The position numbers were made by a program, and so were the translations under genes. The notes beneath the pieces were generated by a model. That model made no database searches. It saw only the letters and a program-made list of their open reading frames with translations, and was not told the origin of the DNA. Shown here in pieces: positions 18,885 to 29,021 of a DNA stretch of 64,000 nucleotides. The number at the start of each line of letters is the position of its first letter. Within the stretch, counting starts at the first letter, position 1. The stretch is from Citrobacter freundii (GTDB lineage: Bacteria > Pseudomonadota > Gammaproteobacteria > Enterobacterales > Enterobacteriaceae). The stretch spans positions 39,172-103,171 of the forward strand of contig NZ_JAALBX010000014.1 in assembly GCF_011077955.1 (NCBI RefSeq), in the 5' to 3' direction.

Positions 18885-18915
18885 ACAAAAATCCCGCCGA
18901 GGCGGGATTTTTTTA
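18885..18915. terminator. Bidirectional terminator between the epimerase gene and hns
   Basis: ATCCCGCC (18891-18898) pairs with GGCGGGAT (18901-18908) around GA, with an A-run on the left and a T-run on the right. It can end transcription from both converging genes. Confidence 0.88.
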
Positions 18916-18927
18916 TGACAGGGTAAC

Positions 18928-19341
18928 TTAGTCTTTGATTAAGAAATCGTCGAGTTGTTTACCTTGTTCTTCGATAGCTTTTTTGATAACAGCAGGAGTA
19001 CGGCCCTGGCCGGTCCAGGTTTTGCTTTCGCCGTTTTCATCAATATAGCTATATTTAGCCGGGCGGGCAGCGCGTTTTGCTTTAGCGCCGGTTTTAACAG
19101 CCGCCATGCTGTTCAGTAATTCGTTTGGATCAATACCGTCAGCAATCAGCATTTCGCGATATTGTTGTAATTTACGAGTACGCTCTTCGATTTCAGCAGC
19201 AGCAGCGCTTTCTTCTTCGCGACGCTCAGATACTACAACTTCTAATTTTTCCAGCATTTCCTCAAGCGTTTCGAGGGTGCATTCTCTTGCCTGCGCACGA
19301 AGAGTACGGATGTTGTTCAGAATTTTAAGTGCTTCGCTCAT
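18928..19341 (-). CDS. hns: Nucleoid-associated protein H-NS
   Basis: The protein is 137 residues, as in E. coli. An N-terminal coiled-coil oligomerisation domain (1-83, with [19 protein letters not shown]) is joined by a basic linker to the DNA-binding domain with [23 protein letters not shown]. The QGR loop (in TWTGQGRTP) inserts in the minor groove of AT-rich DNA. H-NS silences horizontally acquired AT-rich genes and so is likely to act on the AT-rich islets of this window. Confidence 0.98.
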   Translation of the reverse strand: MSEALKILNNIRTLRAQARECTLETLEEMLEKLEVVVSERREEESAAAAEIEERTRKLQQYREMLIADGIDPNELLNSMAAVKTGAKAKRAARPAKYSYIDENGESKTWTGQGRTPAVIKKAIEEQGKQLDDFLIKD

Positions 19342-19383
19342 TGTAGTAATCTCAAACTTATATTGGGGGGGTTTGTTGAGCTA

Positions 19384-19412
19384 ATAATAGAGCCTTAATT
19401 TAAGTTTCGCAA
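19384..19412 (-). promoter_or_regulatory. hns promoter
   Basis: On the minus strand TTGCGA (19407-19412) and TATTAT (19384-19389) are separated by 17 bases, and the leader up to the ATG is nearly the same as that of E. coli hns, including the tail TTTGAGATTACTACA before the start codon. Confidence 0.7.
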
Positions 19413-19898
19413 TAGGGCGAAATGTAAGGAATTCAAAATTGCAGAATATATGCCGTCAGATCGAAATAATCTTTCTGTGTTTTTTCTTGAACAACCGCAC
19501 AAAAAAAGCGGGAGTAAGGTAAATTTCAGACAAAATATTGCACATGCCTTAACTATTGCACCGATAGCGCTACGCCATTATTGCGGCGGTAACTTAATAT
19601 CACCCTAATGTATTATGAAGCTTTCACCTCGACAAAATCTAACATTTATAAATACATTTAATCGTTTACTTAGCAGGGTTATATAATTTAAAAATTACAG
19701 TCATTTCCGTAGCTTACAGGCAGTGATGGATAATCGTTTTACGTTTAACGAACAAAAAACAAACGTGAATTTGATTATATATTGACGCCCGGTAAGCGAC
19801 GTTAAGGCGGGTCCATTCCCGTGCCAGCGCTGCCTTAACAGCAGAATATGGTACAATCGCGACACAGAAATAACATCATGTACGGAGCGATGCGGCGA
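19413..19898. other. AT-rich region upstream of hns and tdk
   Basis: This is a long divergent regulatory region with no gene-like frame. It is AT-rich with short A/T tracts and is expected to hold H-NS, Fis and cold-shock control elements of hns on one side and the tdk promoter on the other. I could not place individual sites. Confidence 0.5.
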
Positions 19899-20504
19899 AT
19901 GGCGCAACTTTATTTTTACTACTCGGCAATGAATGCAGGTAAGTCCACCGCGCTACTTCAGTCCTCCTGGAATTACCAGGAAAGAGGGATGAAAACATTG
20001 GTTTACACCGCGGAGATTGATGACCGCTTTGGCTCTGGCAAGGTCACTTCGCGTATTGGCCTGTCGTCGCCCGCACGGCTATTTAATCCCGGCACCGACT
20101 TATATGCCGATATACAAGCGGCACATCAGCAGGAAGCTATTCATTGCGTCCTGGTGGATGAAAGTCAGTTTCTCACCAGAGACCAGGTCTACGCCCTTTC
20201 CGAAGTTGTGGATAATCTTGATATTCCGGTGTTGTGTTATGGATTACGCACTGACTTCCGAGGGGAGTTGTTTGGCGGCAGCCAATATTTGCTGGCATGG
20301 TCAGATAAACTGGTTGAGTTAAAAACAATTTGCTATTGCGGACGTAAGGCCAGCATGGTGTTGCGATTAGACCAGCATGGGAAGCCCTATAACGAGGGCG
20401 AGCAGGTTGTGATAGGGGGCAATGAACGTTATGTCTCCGTGTGCCGTAAACACTATAAAATCGCGCTCGCTACCGGTTCTATGAAAGAGAGTGAGGATAA
20501 ATAA
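19899..20504 (+). CDS. tdk: Thymidine kinase
   Basis: The protein is 201 residues. The start at ATG 19899 gives the family N-terminus [17 protein letters not shown]. Upstream in-frame ATGs at 19890 and 19848 would add unconserved residues. The P-loop is SAMNAGKST (9-17). The Mg-binding DESQF motif replaces the usual [16 protein letters not shown] and a zinc-binding Cys pair CYCGRK with a later Cys/His (VCRKHY) are present. It phosphorylates thymidine in nucleotide salvage. Confidence 0.96.
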   Translation: MAQLYFYYSAMNAGKSTALLQSSWNYQERGMKTLVYTAEIDDRFGSGKVTSRIGLSSPARLFNPGTDLYADIQAAHQQEAIHCVLVDESQFLTRDQVYALSEVVDNLDIPVLCYGLRTDFRGELFGGSQYLLAWSDKLVELKTICYCGRKASMVLRLDQHGKPYNEGEQVVIGGNERYVSVCRKHYKIALATGSMKESEDK

Positions 20505-20716
20505 GCTCAGCGTCCTCAATGACAGTCCCAACAAGCGCATTACAGCGCGTGTGTGGTAAATCACCTGCCTGACCGTAGATTCCGATTTCGCCCCAATGGT
20601 GCGTACTTAAACCCAACAAAATGCCTCTGCCTGGCGTGGTGATTGCCATGCCAGTGCCGCCAGGGCCGCGCTAACGCCAGTTGATGACTATGTCCACCAT
20701 GCGAGTTCAGACAGAA

Positions 20717-20748
20717 ATAAAAAAACCCGCCATTATGGCGGGTTTTTA
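20717..20748. terminator. Bidirectional terminator between tdk and adhE
   Basis: AAAAACCCGCC (20721-20731) pairs perfectly with GGCGGGTTTTT (20737-20747) around five bases. A/T tracts on both sides allow use from either strand. It lies 20 bases past the adhE stop. Confidence 0.9.
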
Positions 20749-20767
20749 CTATCCACTACGGGATCTG

Positions 20768-23446
20768 TCAGGCAGATTTTTTAGATTTCTTCTCAGCTTT
20801 CACCGGAGCGATTACCGCTTCCTGTGATGCGACTTCACTTTCGTTGTACTCGCGGCCATAGAAGGTATCCATCAGAATCTGTTTCAGTTCGGCGATCAGC
20901 GGGTAGCGCGGGTTAGCGCCGGTGCACTGGTCATCGAAGGCATCTTCAGACAGTTTATCAACGTGGGCCAGGAAGTCAGCTTCCTGCACGCCAGCTTCAC
21001 GGATGGATTTAGGAATACCCAGTTCCGCTTTGATGCTTTCCAGCCACGCCAGCAGTTTCTCAATCTTCGCAGCAGTACGGTCGCCCGGTGCGCTCAGACC
21101 CAGATGGTCAGCAATTTCTGCATAACGACGACGCGCTTGCGGACGGTCGTACTGGCTGAATGCGGTCTGTTTAGTCGGGTTGTCGTTCGCGTTGTAACGG
21201 ATAACGTTACAAATCAGCAGGGCGTTAGCCAGGCCGTGCGGAATGTGGAACTGTGAACCCAGTTTGTGCGCCATTGAGTGACAAACACCCAGGAAGGCGT
21301 TAGCAAACGCGATACCAGCGATAGTTGCCGCACTGTGAACACGTTCACGCGCAACCGGGTTTTTAGACCCTTCGTGGTAAGACGCCGGCAGGTTTTCTTT
21401 CAGCAGTTTAAGCGCCTGCAGAGCCTGACCGTCAGAGAACTCAGACGCCAGTACAGACACATAAGCTTCCAGTGCGTGAGTAACCGCATCCAGACCACCA
21501 AAAGCACACAGTGACTTCGGCATGTCCATTACCAGATTCGCGTCAACAATCGCCATATCCGGGGTCAGAGCATAGTCAGCCAGCGGGTATTTCTGGCCGG
21601 TAGCGTCGTCGGTCACAACCGCAAACGGGGTAACTTCAGAACCGGTACCAGAAGTGGTGGTGACCGCGATCATTTTCGCTTTCACGCCCATTCTCGGGAA
21701 CTTGTAGATACGTTTACGGATGTCCATAAAGCGCAGCGCCAGTTCTTCGAAGTGGGTTTCCGGGTGTTCGTACATAACCCACATGATTTTCGCGGCATCC
21801 ATCGGGGAACCACCGCCCAGCGCGATAATCACGTCTGGTTTGAAGGAATTCGCCAGTTCCGCGCCTTTACGAACCACAGACAAGGTCGGGTCAGCTTCAA
21901 CTTCAAAGAACACTTCCACTTCAACGCCAGCGGCTTTCAGAACGGAGGTGATCTGGTCAGCGTAACCATTATTGAACAGGAAACGGTCAGTCACGATGAG
22001 CGCACGTTTGTGGCCATCAGTAATCACTTCATCCAGCGCGATTGGCAGTGAGCCGCGGCGGAAGTAGATAGATTTCGGAAGTTTGTGCCACAACATGTTT
22101 TCTGCTCGCTTGGCCACGGTTTTCTTGTTGATCAGGTGTTTCGGACCCACGTTTTCAGAGATGGAGTTACCACCCCATGAACCACAACCCAGCGTCAGAG
22201 ACGGCGCAAGTTTGAAGTTGTACAGGTCACCGATACCACCCTGAGAAGCCGGGGTGTTAATCAGAATACGCGCGGTTTTCATTTTGTCGCCGAACTGCTT
22301 AACGCGTTCTGGCTGGTTGTCCTGGTCGGTGTACAGGCAAGAGGTATGACCGATACCGCCCATTTCTACCAGTTTTTCAGCTTTAGCAACCGCGTCGTCA
22401 AAATCTTTGGCGCGATACATAGCAAGCGTCGGAGACAGTTTTTCGTGTGCAAACGGCTCGGACTCATCAACCACCGTCACTTCACCGATCAGGATCTTGG
22501 TGCCAGCAGGCACTTTGAAGCCTGCCAGTTCAGCAATTTTGGTTGCTGGCTGACCTACGATCGCGGCATTCAACGCGCCGTTTTTCAGGATGATGTCCTG
22601 AACAGCTTTCAGTTCGCTGCCCTGGAGCATATAGCCGCCGTGGGTGGCGAAACGTTCGCGTACGGCGTTGTAAACAGAATCAACCACAACAACAGACTGC
22701 TCGGACGCACAAATTACGCCGTTATCGAAGGTTTTTGACATCAGCACAGAAGCGACAGCGCGTTTGATATCAGCGGTTTCATCGATGACAACCGGCGTGT
22801 TACCTGCGCCTACGCCGATAGCCGGTTTACCGGAGCTATAAGCTGCTTTCACCATGCCTGGGCCGCCCGTTGCCAGAATCATATTGATATCCGGGTGGTG
22901 CATCAGGGCGTTAGACAATTCTACAGAAGGTTGATCGATCCAGCCGATAAGATCTTTCGGCGCGCCTGCTGCGATAGCCGCTTGCAGTACGATATCCGCC
23001 GCTTTATTGGTGGCATCTTTCGCACGTGGGTGCGGAGAGAAGATGATACCGTTACGGGTCTTCAGGCTGATTAATGATTTGAAAATCGCGGTAGAGGTTG
23101 GGTTAGTGGTCGGAACAATACCGCAAATAATACCGATAGGTTCGGCGATAGTGATGGTCCCGAAGGTGTCGTCTTCAGACAGCACGCCACAGGTTTTTTC
23201 ATCTTTATATGCGTTATAGATATACTCAGAAGCAAAGTGGTTTTTAATCACTTTATCTTCTACGATACCCATACCCGATTCAGCAACAGCCAGTTTCGCG
23301 AGGGGAATTCGAGCATCTGCGGCGGCCAGAGCGGCGGCACGGAAGATCTTGTCTACTTGCTCTTGAGTGAAGTTGGCGTATTCACGCTGGGCTTTTTTTA
23401 CGCGCTCGACGAGTGCGTTAAGTTCAGCGACATTAGTAACAGCCAT
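20768..23446 (-). CDS. adhE: Bifunctional aldehyde-alcohol dehydrogenase AdhE
   Basis: The protein is 892 residues. It converts acetyl-CoA to acetaldehyde and then to ethanol during fermentation and assembles into long spirosomes. The N-terminal aldehyde dehydrogenase half (1-440) has the catalytic Cys in NGVICASEQS (about 246). The C-terminal iron-dependent alcohol dehydrogenase half has GGGSPMDAAK, TTTSGTGSEVTPF and metal ligands in CHSMAHKLGSQFHIPHG. The Lys/Ala-rich tail is variable. GGAGAGC precedes the ATG. Confidence 0.98.
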   Translation of the reverse strand: MAVTNVAELNALVERVKKAQREYANFTQEQVDKIFRAAALAAADARIPLAKLAVAESGMGIVEDKVIKNHFASEYIYNAYKDEKTCGVLSEDDTFGTITIAEPIGIICGIVPTTNPTSTAIFKSLISLKTRNGIIFSPHPRAKDATNKAADIVLQAAIAAGAPKDLIGWIDQPSVELSNALMHHPDINMILATGGPGMVKAAYSSGKPAIGVGAGNTPVVIDETADIKRAVASVLMSKTFDNGVICASEQSVVVVDSVYNAVRERFATHGGYMLQGSELKAVQDIILKNGALNAAIVGQPATKIAELAGFKVPAGTKILIGEVTVVDESEPFAHEKLSPTLAMYRAKDFDDAVAKAEKLVEMGGIGHTSCLYTDQDNQPERVKQFGDKMKTARILINTPASQGGIGDLYNFKLAPSLTLGCGSWGGNSISENVGPKHLINKKTVAKRAENMLWHKLPKSIYFRRGSLPIALDEVITDGHKRALIVTDRFLFNNGYADQITSVLKAAGVEVEVFFEVEADPTLSVVRKGAELANSFKPDVIIALGGGSPMDAAKIMWVMYEHPETHFEELALRFMDIRKRIYKFPRMGVKAKMIAVTTTSGTGSEVTPFAVVTDDATGQKYPLADYALTPDMAIVDANLVMDMPKSLCAFGGLDAVTHALEAYVSVLASEFSDGQALQALKLLKENLPASYHEGSKNPVARERVHSAATIAGIAFANAFLGVCHSMAHKLGSQFHIPHGLANALLICNVIRYNANDNPTKQTAFSQYDRPQARRRYAEIADHLGLSAPGDRTAAKIEKLLAWLESIKAELGIPKSIREAGVQEADFLAHVDKLSEDAFDDQCTGANPRYPLIAELKQILMDTFYGREYNESEVASQEAVIAPVKAEKKSKKSA

Positions 23447-23923
23447 AAATGCTCTCCTGATAATGTTAAACTCTTTTAGTAAATCAGCTGTTCAAAACGT
23501 CAGTATAGACAGCATGAAACAGCTTGGGTCAAGACAATAAGTAACAGAGCACGACTACTTATTATTTACCGATTTACTAAAAGAGCCTTACCTGAAACAT
23601 CACTTATTAATGACGTTGTTATCAATTGGGGCGTAATCAAGAGTACCCACTTCTGAGTATGAAATATGTGATCCTGATCAATTAATTTCAATGCTGACAC
23701 CTTTCAGCAGGGGGTTTTTCCATTCATTTGTTAAATAAATTGTATTGATTACATCACGAAAATATATCATTACCATGAATACAACAAGTCCGTAACACCG
23801 CTTATTAATTCCATTATCTTGCAAAATATCAGATAAATGTGCTGTTAAAGATCGTGACGCCAGTTCTGGTTTTACATTACATTACGCAAGCCCAAACCAC
23901 TCTGAGATGCGGAGTTTCCCGAG
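23447..23923. other. adhE-ychE divergent regulatory region
   Basis: No gene is seen. The adhE leader is long and AT-rich. In E. coli this region binds Cra, Fis and NarL, but I did not identify individual sites here. Confidence 0.5.
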
Positions 23924-24568
23924 ATGCAGTCGCTTTTCGATATGCCGACCTATTTTAAATTTTTTATTGGATTGTTTGCGTTGGTGAACCCGGTAGGCAT
24001 TATTCCCGTCTTTATCAGCATGACCAGCTACCAAACTGCGGCGGCGCGCAATAAAACCAACCTGACGGCCAACCTTTCGGTTGCGATTATTCTCTGGACT
24101 TCATTATTTCTCGGCGACGGCATCCTGCAACTTTTTGGGATATCCATCGACTCGTTTCGCATCGCTGGCGGTATTCTGGTGGTCACCATTGCCATGTCGA
24201 TGATCAGCGGCAAACTCGGTGAAGACAAACAGAACAAGCAGGAAAAATCAGAAACGGCTATCCGTGAAAGTATTGGCGTGGTGCCGCTTGCGTTGCCTTT
24301 AATGGCAGGCCCCGGCGCCATCAGTTCGACGATTGTCTGGGGCACCCGTTTCCATTCGGTTATGCATCTTATCGGGTTTTCCATTGCCATCGCCCTGTTT
24401 GCCTTATGCTGTTGGGGCGTATTTCGTCTGGCGCCATGGTTAGTGAGATTACTGGGTCAGACCGGGATTAACGTCATCACGCGAATCATGGGCTTATTGC
24501 TTATGGCGCTGGGCATTGAATTTATCGTGACCGGAATTAGAGCTTTATTTCCAGGACTTGCCGCCTGA
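23924..24568 (+). CDS. ychE: MarC family inner-membrane protein YchE
   Basis: The protein is 214 residues. It has six predicted membrane segments, with the MarC-type paired motifs NPVGIIPVFISMT in the first half and LPLMAGPGAISSTIVW in the second. A cytoplasmic loop with EDKQNKQEKSE lies between them. The sequence is close to E. coli YchE throughout. Transport function and substrate are unknown for the family. It lies upstream of oppA with a gap of about 750 bases, so it is probably a separate unit. Confidence 0.93.
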   Translation: MQSLFDMPTYFKFFIGLFALVNPVGIIPVFISMTSYQTAAARNKTNLTANLSVAIILWTSLFLGDGILQLFGISIDSFRIAGGILVVTIAMSMISGKLGEDKQNKQEKSETAIRESIGVVPLALPLMAGPGAISSTIVWGTRFHSVMHLIGFSIAIALFALCCWGVFRLAPWLVRLLGQTGINVITRIMGLLLMALGIEFIVTGIRALFPGLAA

Positions 24569-25314
24569 TTCGCTTTCATTCGAAAAGGCGTCAGCAAATT
24601 TATTTGCTATTTCTGTTGCATAGTGACGAAAGGGCGTCTACGGCGTCCTTAATATAATAAAAAAGAATTACCCGTTTGACCCTTTCTTATCAAACAATTA
24701 AAAGCTGCGGTTTTATAATTTGTTTATTTATTCCCCATTTGAGCTGTTATTTCTCTCACAACCATCTCTGGTGCTTGCCGCAACATTACTGAAATGATAT
24801 TAGTAATTTTGTCGCTATCGTAGACAAATCTCCTAAAAAACCAACAAATGTTAAATTATTGCAAAAATCTGACAAAGAGATGGCTGCTGGCTAAAATCAG
24901 TGGATTGTCAAAATTAACTGATTGATTTTAGTGGTTAATATGAGAGATTTTGAATAAATAGCGCGCTTTCTCGCCTGTTACGTTAGTAAACAAAAGAGAA
25001 ATGCTTAACAAATTTGTAAAATATATTGGCGCGCCGGGATAGCATTTGGTACTTTTCGGCCAAAACATTCGCCAGCTTACTAATTTTGGTCGTTGTCAAA
25101 GACGCTGATTTTTGACAGGGGCACACGCTTTTGCCGACAGGGGCGAGAGTGTAAGTCGACACAAGGTTGCCACAGAGCAGCGCGTAACAAGTCGAACGTT
25201 AATAGACGTATAAAAGCTCTGACAGACGCTATTCACTCCTGCGCTGTACAGAGATCCCAACGGGAAAATCAGGCCGCTAGTGGTCGTTATTATAAAGAGT
25301 GGAGTAACAACACA
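24569..25314 (+). promoter_or_regulatory. ychE-oppA intergenic region and oppA leader
   Basis: This is 746 bases without a gene. The part before 25050 is AT-rich. The last bases before the oppA start read GGAGTAACAACACA, with a C/A-rich motif next to the ribosome binding site. In E. coli and Salmonella the sRNA GcvB pairs with this kind of motif in oppA mRNA through its G/U-rich R1 segment. The pairing here is inferred. Confidence 0.5.
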
Positions 25315-26943
25315 ATGTCCATCATCACAAAAAGAAGTTTGGTCGCGGCGGGAATTCTTTCCGCGCTGATTGCAGGATCGGCAATGGCTGCTGATGTTCC
25401 TGCAGGCGTTCAACTGGCGGAAAAGCAAACGCTGGTGCGTAACAACGGTTCAGAAGTGCAGTCTCTCGATCCGCATAAAATCGAAGGCGTGCCGGAATCT
25501 AACGTTAACCGCGATCTGTTCGAAAATTTATTGATTACCAGCGCCGATGGGCACCCAAAAGCGGGTGTTGCCGAATCCTGGGATAATAAAGATTTTAAAG
25601 TCTGGACGTTCCATTTACGTAAAGACGCCAAATGGTCAAACGGCGACCCTGTCACCGCGCAGGATTTCGTGTATAGCTGGCAGCGTCTGGCCGATCCTAA
25701 AACCGCCTCGCCGTACGAAAGCTATCTGCAATACGGTCATATCGCGAATATCGATGACATCATCTCGGGTAAAAAAGCCCCGACCGAACTTGGCGTGAAA
25801 GCCGTTGATGATCATACGCTGGAAGTGACCCTAAGCGAGCCGGTCCCGTATTTCTACAAACTGCTGGTCCACTCCTCAATGGCGCCCGTACCTAAAGCCG
25901 TGGTTGAAAAATTCGGCGACAAATGGACTCAGCCTGCCAATATCGTTTCTAACGGCGCGTACAAATTAAATAGCTGGGTCGTTAACGAAAAAATGGTATT
26001 AGAGCGTAACCCTAATTACTGGGATAACGCCAAAACCGTTATTGACCAGGTAACTTACCTGCCCATCTCTTCTGAAGTGACTGATGTTAACCGCTATCGT
26101 AGCGGCGAAATTGACATGACCTATAACAACATGCCAATTGAACTGTTCCAGAAGCTGAAAAAAGAGATCCCGACTGAAGTGCACGTTGATCCGTACCTGT
26201 GTACGTATTATTACGAAATCAACAACCAGAAAGCCCCGTTCAACGATCCGCGTGTGCGTACCGCACTGAAACTGGGCCTCGATCGCGATATCATCGTTAA
26301 TAAAGTGAAGAATCAGGGCGACCTGCCTGCGTTTGGTTATACCCCGCCATACACTGACGGCGCGAAATTCACCAAACCGGAGTGGTTCGGCTGGACTCAA
26401 GAGAAGCGCAATGAAGAAGCGCGTAAACTGTTAGCCGAAGCGGGTTACACCAAAGATAAACCGCTGACCTTCAGCCTGCTGTATAACACCTCCGATCTGC
26501 ATAAAAAACTGGCTATCGCCGTGTCGTCTATCTGGCAGAAAAACATCGGCGTGAATGTGAAGCTGGAAAACCAGGAGTGGAAAACCTTCCTGGACACCCG
26601 CCATCAGGGCAACTATGACGTGTCCCGCGCAGGCTGGTGTGCCGATTACAACGAACCGACGTCGTTCTTAAACACCATGCTGTCTAATAGTTCTAACAAC
26701 ACTGCGCACTATAAGAGCGAAGCGTTCGACAGAATTATGTCTGAGGCAATTAAAGCGACTGACGAGGCACAACGTTCAGAACTGTATAACAAGGCTGAAC
26801 AGCAACTGGATAAAGACTCGGCTATCGCGCCGGTTTATTACTATGTGAATGCCCGCCTGGTGAAACCTTGGGTTGGCGGTTATACCGGTAAAGACCCGCT
26901 TGATAATATCTATGTGAAAGATCTTTATATTATCAAACATTAA
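25315..26943 (+). CDS. oppA: Periplasmic oligopeptide-binding protein OppA
   Basis: The protein is 542 residues (E. coli 543). The ATG at 25315 after GGAG gives a proper signal peptide; an upstream extension in frame is noncoding. The signal peptide (1-24) is basic MSIITKRS, a hydrophobic core and the cleavage region SAMA-ADV. The mature protein is an SBP type 5 receptor with ESWDNKDFKVWTFHLRKDAKWSNG and AGWCADYNEPTSFLNTMLS. It binds peptides of two to five residues and hands them to OppBC in the membrane. Confidence 0.98.
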   Translation: MSIITKRSLVAAGILSALIAGSAMAADVPAGVQLAEKQTLVRNNGSEVQSLDPHKIEGVPESNVNRDLFENLLITSADGHPKAGVAESWDNKDFKVWTFHLRKDAKWSNGDPVTAQDFVYSWQRLADPKTASPYESYLQYGHIANIDDIISGKKAPTELGVKAVDDHTLEVTLSEPVPYFYKLLVHSSMAPVPKAVVEKFGDKWTQPANIVSNGAYKLNSWVVNEKMVLERNPNYWDNAKTVIDQVTYLPISSEVTDVNRYRSGEIDMTYNNMPIELFQKLKKEIPTEVHVDPYLCTYYYEINNQKAPFNDPRVRTALKLGLDRDIIVNKVKNQGDLPAFGYTPPYTDGAKFTKPEWFGWTQEKRNEEARKLLAEAGYTKDKPLTFSLLYNTSDLHKKLAIAVSSIWQKNIGVNVKLENQEWKTFLDTRHQGNYDVSRAGWCADYNEPTSFLNTMLSNSSNNTAHYKSEAFDRIMSEAIKATDEAQRSELYNKAEQQLDKDSAIAPVYYYVNARLVKPWVGGYTGKDPLDNIYVKDLYIIKH

Positions 26944-26952
26944 TGGCAATTC

Positions 26953-27004
26953 GTGGGGCAGGGACTGGCGTTTATTCATGTATAAACGGTGATTCTTGCC
27001 CCAC
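26953..27004 (+). terminator. Hairpin between oppA and oppB, possible attenuator
   Basis: GTGGGGCA (26953-26960) pairs with TGCCCCAC (26997-27004), with an inner stem CGTTTAT/ATAAACG. No T-run follows. Such a structure would shield the oppA 3' end and lower transcription into oppBCDF, in line with the need for more binding protein than permease. Confidence 0.55.
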
Positions 27005-27166
27005 TGTGTCTGATTCCATAGCACCAGTTACCTTTACTCATTCGAGTTCACGAAGCGGCGTATCTTTTTAGTTGATACCCGTAACGTGGCGGAAATAAAC
27101 GAAAAGGCCAACGCATCGGCTATTCGAATGATGACGGGTAAAGGCACAAGCCAGAAGGTACGGGCA

Positions 27167-28087
27167 ATGTTAAAATTTATTTTTCGCCGCTGTCTGGAAG
27201 CGATTCCGACGCTGTTTATTCTTATCACTATCTCTTTTTTCATGATGCGTCTTGCGCCGGGAAGTCCGTTTACCGGTGAGCGCACCCTGCCGCCAGAAGT
27301 GATGGCGAACATTGAAGCAAAATACCATTTGAACGACCCCATCATGACGCAGTACTTCAGTTACCTGAAGCAACTGGCACACGGTGATTTTGGTCCTTCA
27401 TTCAAATACAAAGATTATTCGGTCAACGACTTGGTGGCGACGTCATTCCCGGTTTCAGCAAAACTTGGGGCAGCCGCGTTTTTCCTGGCGGTTTTTTTAG
27501 GCGTGAGCGCGGGCGTGATTGCGGCGCTTAAACAAAATACCAAATGGGATTATACCGTCATGGGGTTTGCCATGACCGGGGTCGTGATACCCAGTTTCGT
27601 GGTGGCGCCATTACTGGTTATGGTTTTCGCCATCACCTTAAAGTGGCTACCGGGCGGTGGCTGGAACGGCGGCGCGTTAAAATTCATGATCCTGCCGATG
27701 GTGGCGTTATCCCTGGCATATATCGCAAGTATCGCGCGTATTACCCGCGGTTCGATGATTGAAGTGCTGCACTCTAACTTTATCCGTACTGCGCGCGCCA
27801 AGGGCTTGCCGATGCGCCGCATCGTATTGCGTCATGCGCTTAAACCCGCCCTGTTGCCAGTGCTTTCCTATATGGGACCGGCGTTTGTCGGGATTATTAC
27901 CGGCTCGATGGTGATTGAAACCATTTATGGTCTGCCGGGGATCGGTCAGCTGTTTGTTAACGGCGCATTAAACCGTGATTACTCGCTGGTGCTAAGCCTG
28001 ACCATACTGGTCGGCGCGCTGACAATCCTGTTCAATGCCGTGGTTGATGTGCTGTATGCCGTTATCGACCCGAAAATCCGTTATTAA
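27167..28087 (+). CDS. oppB: Oligopeptide ABC transporter permease OppB
   Basis: The protein is 306 residues, as in E. coli. The ATG at 27167 gives MLKFIFRRCLEAIPTLF; the open frame extends 27 codons further upstream without conservation. It has six membrane helices. The EAA loop that contacts the ATPases is visible as EVLHSNFIRTARAKGLPMRR. It forms the peptide channel with OppC. Confidence 0.97.
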   Translation: MLKFIFRRCLEAIPTLFILITISFFMMRLAPGSPFTGERTLPPEVMANIEAKYHLNDPIMTQYFSYLKQLAHGDFGPSFKYKDYSVNDLVATSFPVSAKLGAAAFFLAVFLGVSAGVIAALKQNTKWDYTVMGFAMTGVVIPSFVVAPLLVMVFAITLKWLPGGGWNGGALKFMILPMVALSLAYIASIARITRGSMIEVLHSNFIRTARAKGLPMRRIVLRHALKPALLPVLSYMGPAFVGIITGSMVIETIYGLPGIGQLFVNGALNRDYSLVLSLTILVGALTILFNAVVDVLYAVIDPKIRY

Positions 28088-28101
28088 CGCTGAGGTACGC
28101 C

Positions 28102-29010
28102 ATGATGTTAAGTAAGAAAAACAGCGAGGCGCTGGAAAACTTCAGTGAGAAGCTGGATGTGGAAGGCCGCAGTTTATGGCAGGACGCACGCCGCCGTTTT
28201 ATGCATAACCGGGCCGCGCTGACGAGCCTTGTGGTACTGATTTTGATTGCGTTGTTCGTCACGCTGGCGCCGATGTTGTCTCAATTCTCCTACTTTGATA
28301 CCGACTGGGGCATGATGTCGAGCGCGCCAGATATGGAATCAGGCCATTACTTCGGCACCGATTCCTCCGGGCGCGATTTGCTGGTGCGCGTTGCCATTGG
28401 TGGCCGTATTTCACTGATGGTGGGCATTGCCGCTGCGCTGGTGGCGGTACTGTTGGGCACGCTCTACGGCTCGCTGTCAGGTTATCTTGGCGGTAAAGTG
28501 GATTCAGTGATGATGCGCTTGCTCGAAATCCTGAACTCCTTTCCCTTTATGTTCTTCGTGATTTTGCTGGTGACCTTCTTTGGTCAAAACATCCTGCTGA
28601 TTTTTGTGGCTATCGGGATGGTGTCCTGGCTTGATATGGCGCGTATTGTGCGCGGCCAGACCTTAAGCCTGAAGCGCAAAGAGTTTATCGAAGCCGCGCA
28701 GGTGGGGGGCGTGTCAACATCCAGCATCGTCATTCGCCATATCGTGCCAAACGTACTGGGCGTCGTGGTGGTGTATGCCTCACTGCTGGTGCCGAGCATG
28801 ATCCTGTTTGAATCCTTTTTAAGCTTCCTGGGTTTGGGTACGCAAGAGCCGCTGAGTAGTTGGGGCGCGCTGTTGAGTGATGGCGCGAACTCAATGGAAG
28901 TCTCCCCCTGGTTGCTGCTGTTCCCGGCCGGTTTTCTGGTGGTAACGCTGTTCTGTTTTAACTTTATCGGCGATGGCTTACGTGACGCCCTCGACCCGAA
29001 AGATCGCTAA
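28102..29010 (+). CDS. oppC: Oligopeptide ABC transporter permease OppC
   Basis: The protein is 302 residues with a long cytoplasmic N-terminus (about 40 residues) before the first helix. The EAA loop reads EFIEAAQVGGVSTSSIVIRH. The stretch GHYFGTDSSGRDLLVR is typical of DppC/OppC-type permeases. It starts 14 bases after oppB and precedes oppD by 11 bases. Confidence 0.97.
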   Translation: MMLSKKNSEALENFSEKLDVEGRSLWQDARRRFMHNRAALTSLVVLILIALFVTLAPMLSQFSYFDTDWGMMSSAPDMESGHYFGTDSSGRDLLVRVAIGGRISLMVGIAAALVAVLLGTLYGSLSGYLGGKVDSVMMRLLEILNSFPFMFFVILLVTFFGQNILLIFVAIGMVSWLDMARIVRGQTLSLKRKEFIEAAQVGGVSTSSIVIRHIVPNVLGVVVVYASLLVPSMILFESFLSFLGLGTQEPLSSWGALLSDGANSMEVSPWLLLFPAGFLVVTLFCFNFIGDGLRDALDPKDR

Positions 29011-29021
29011 GGAGCGCCTTA

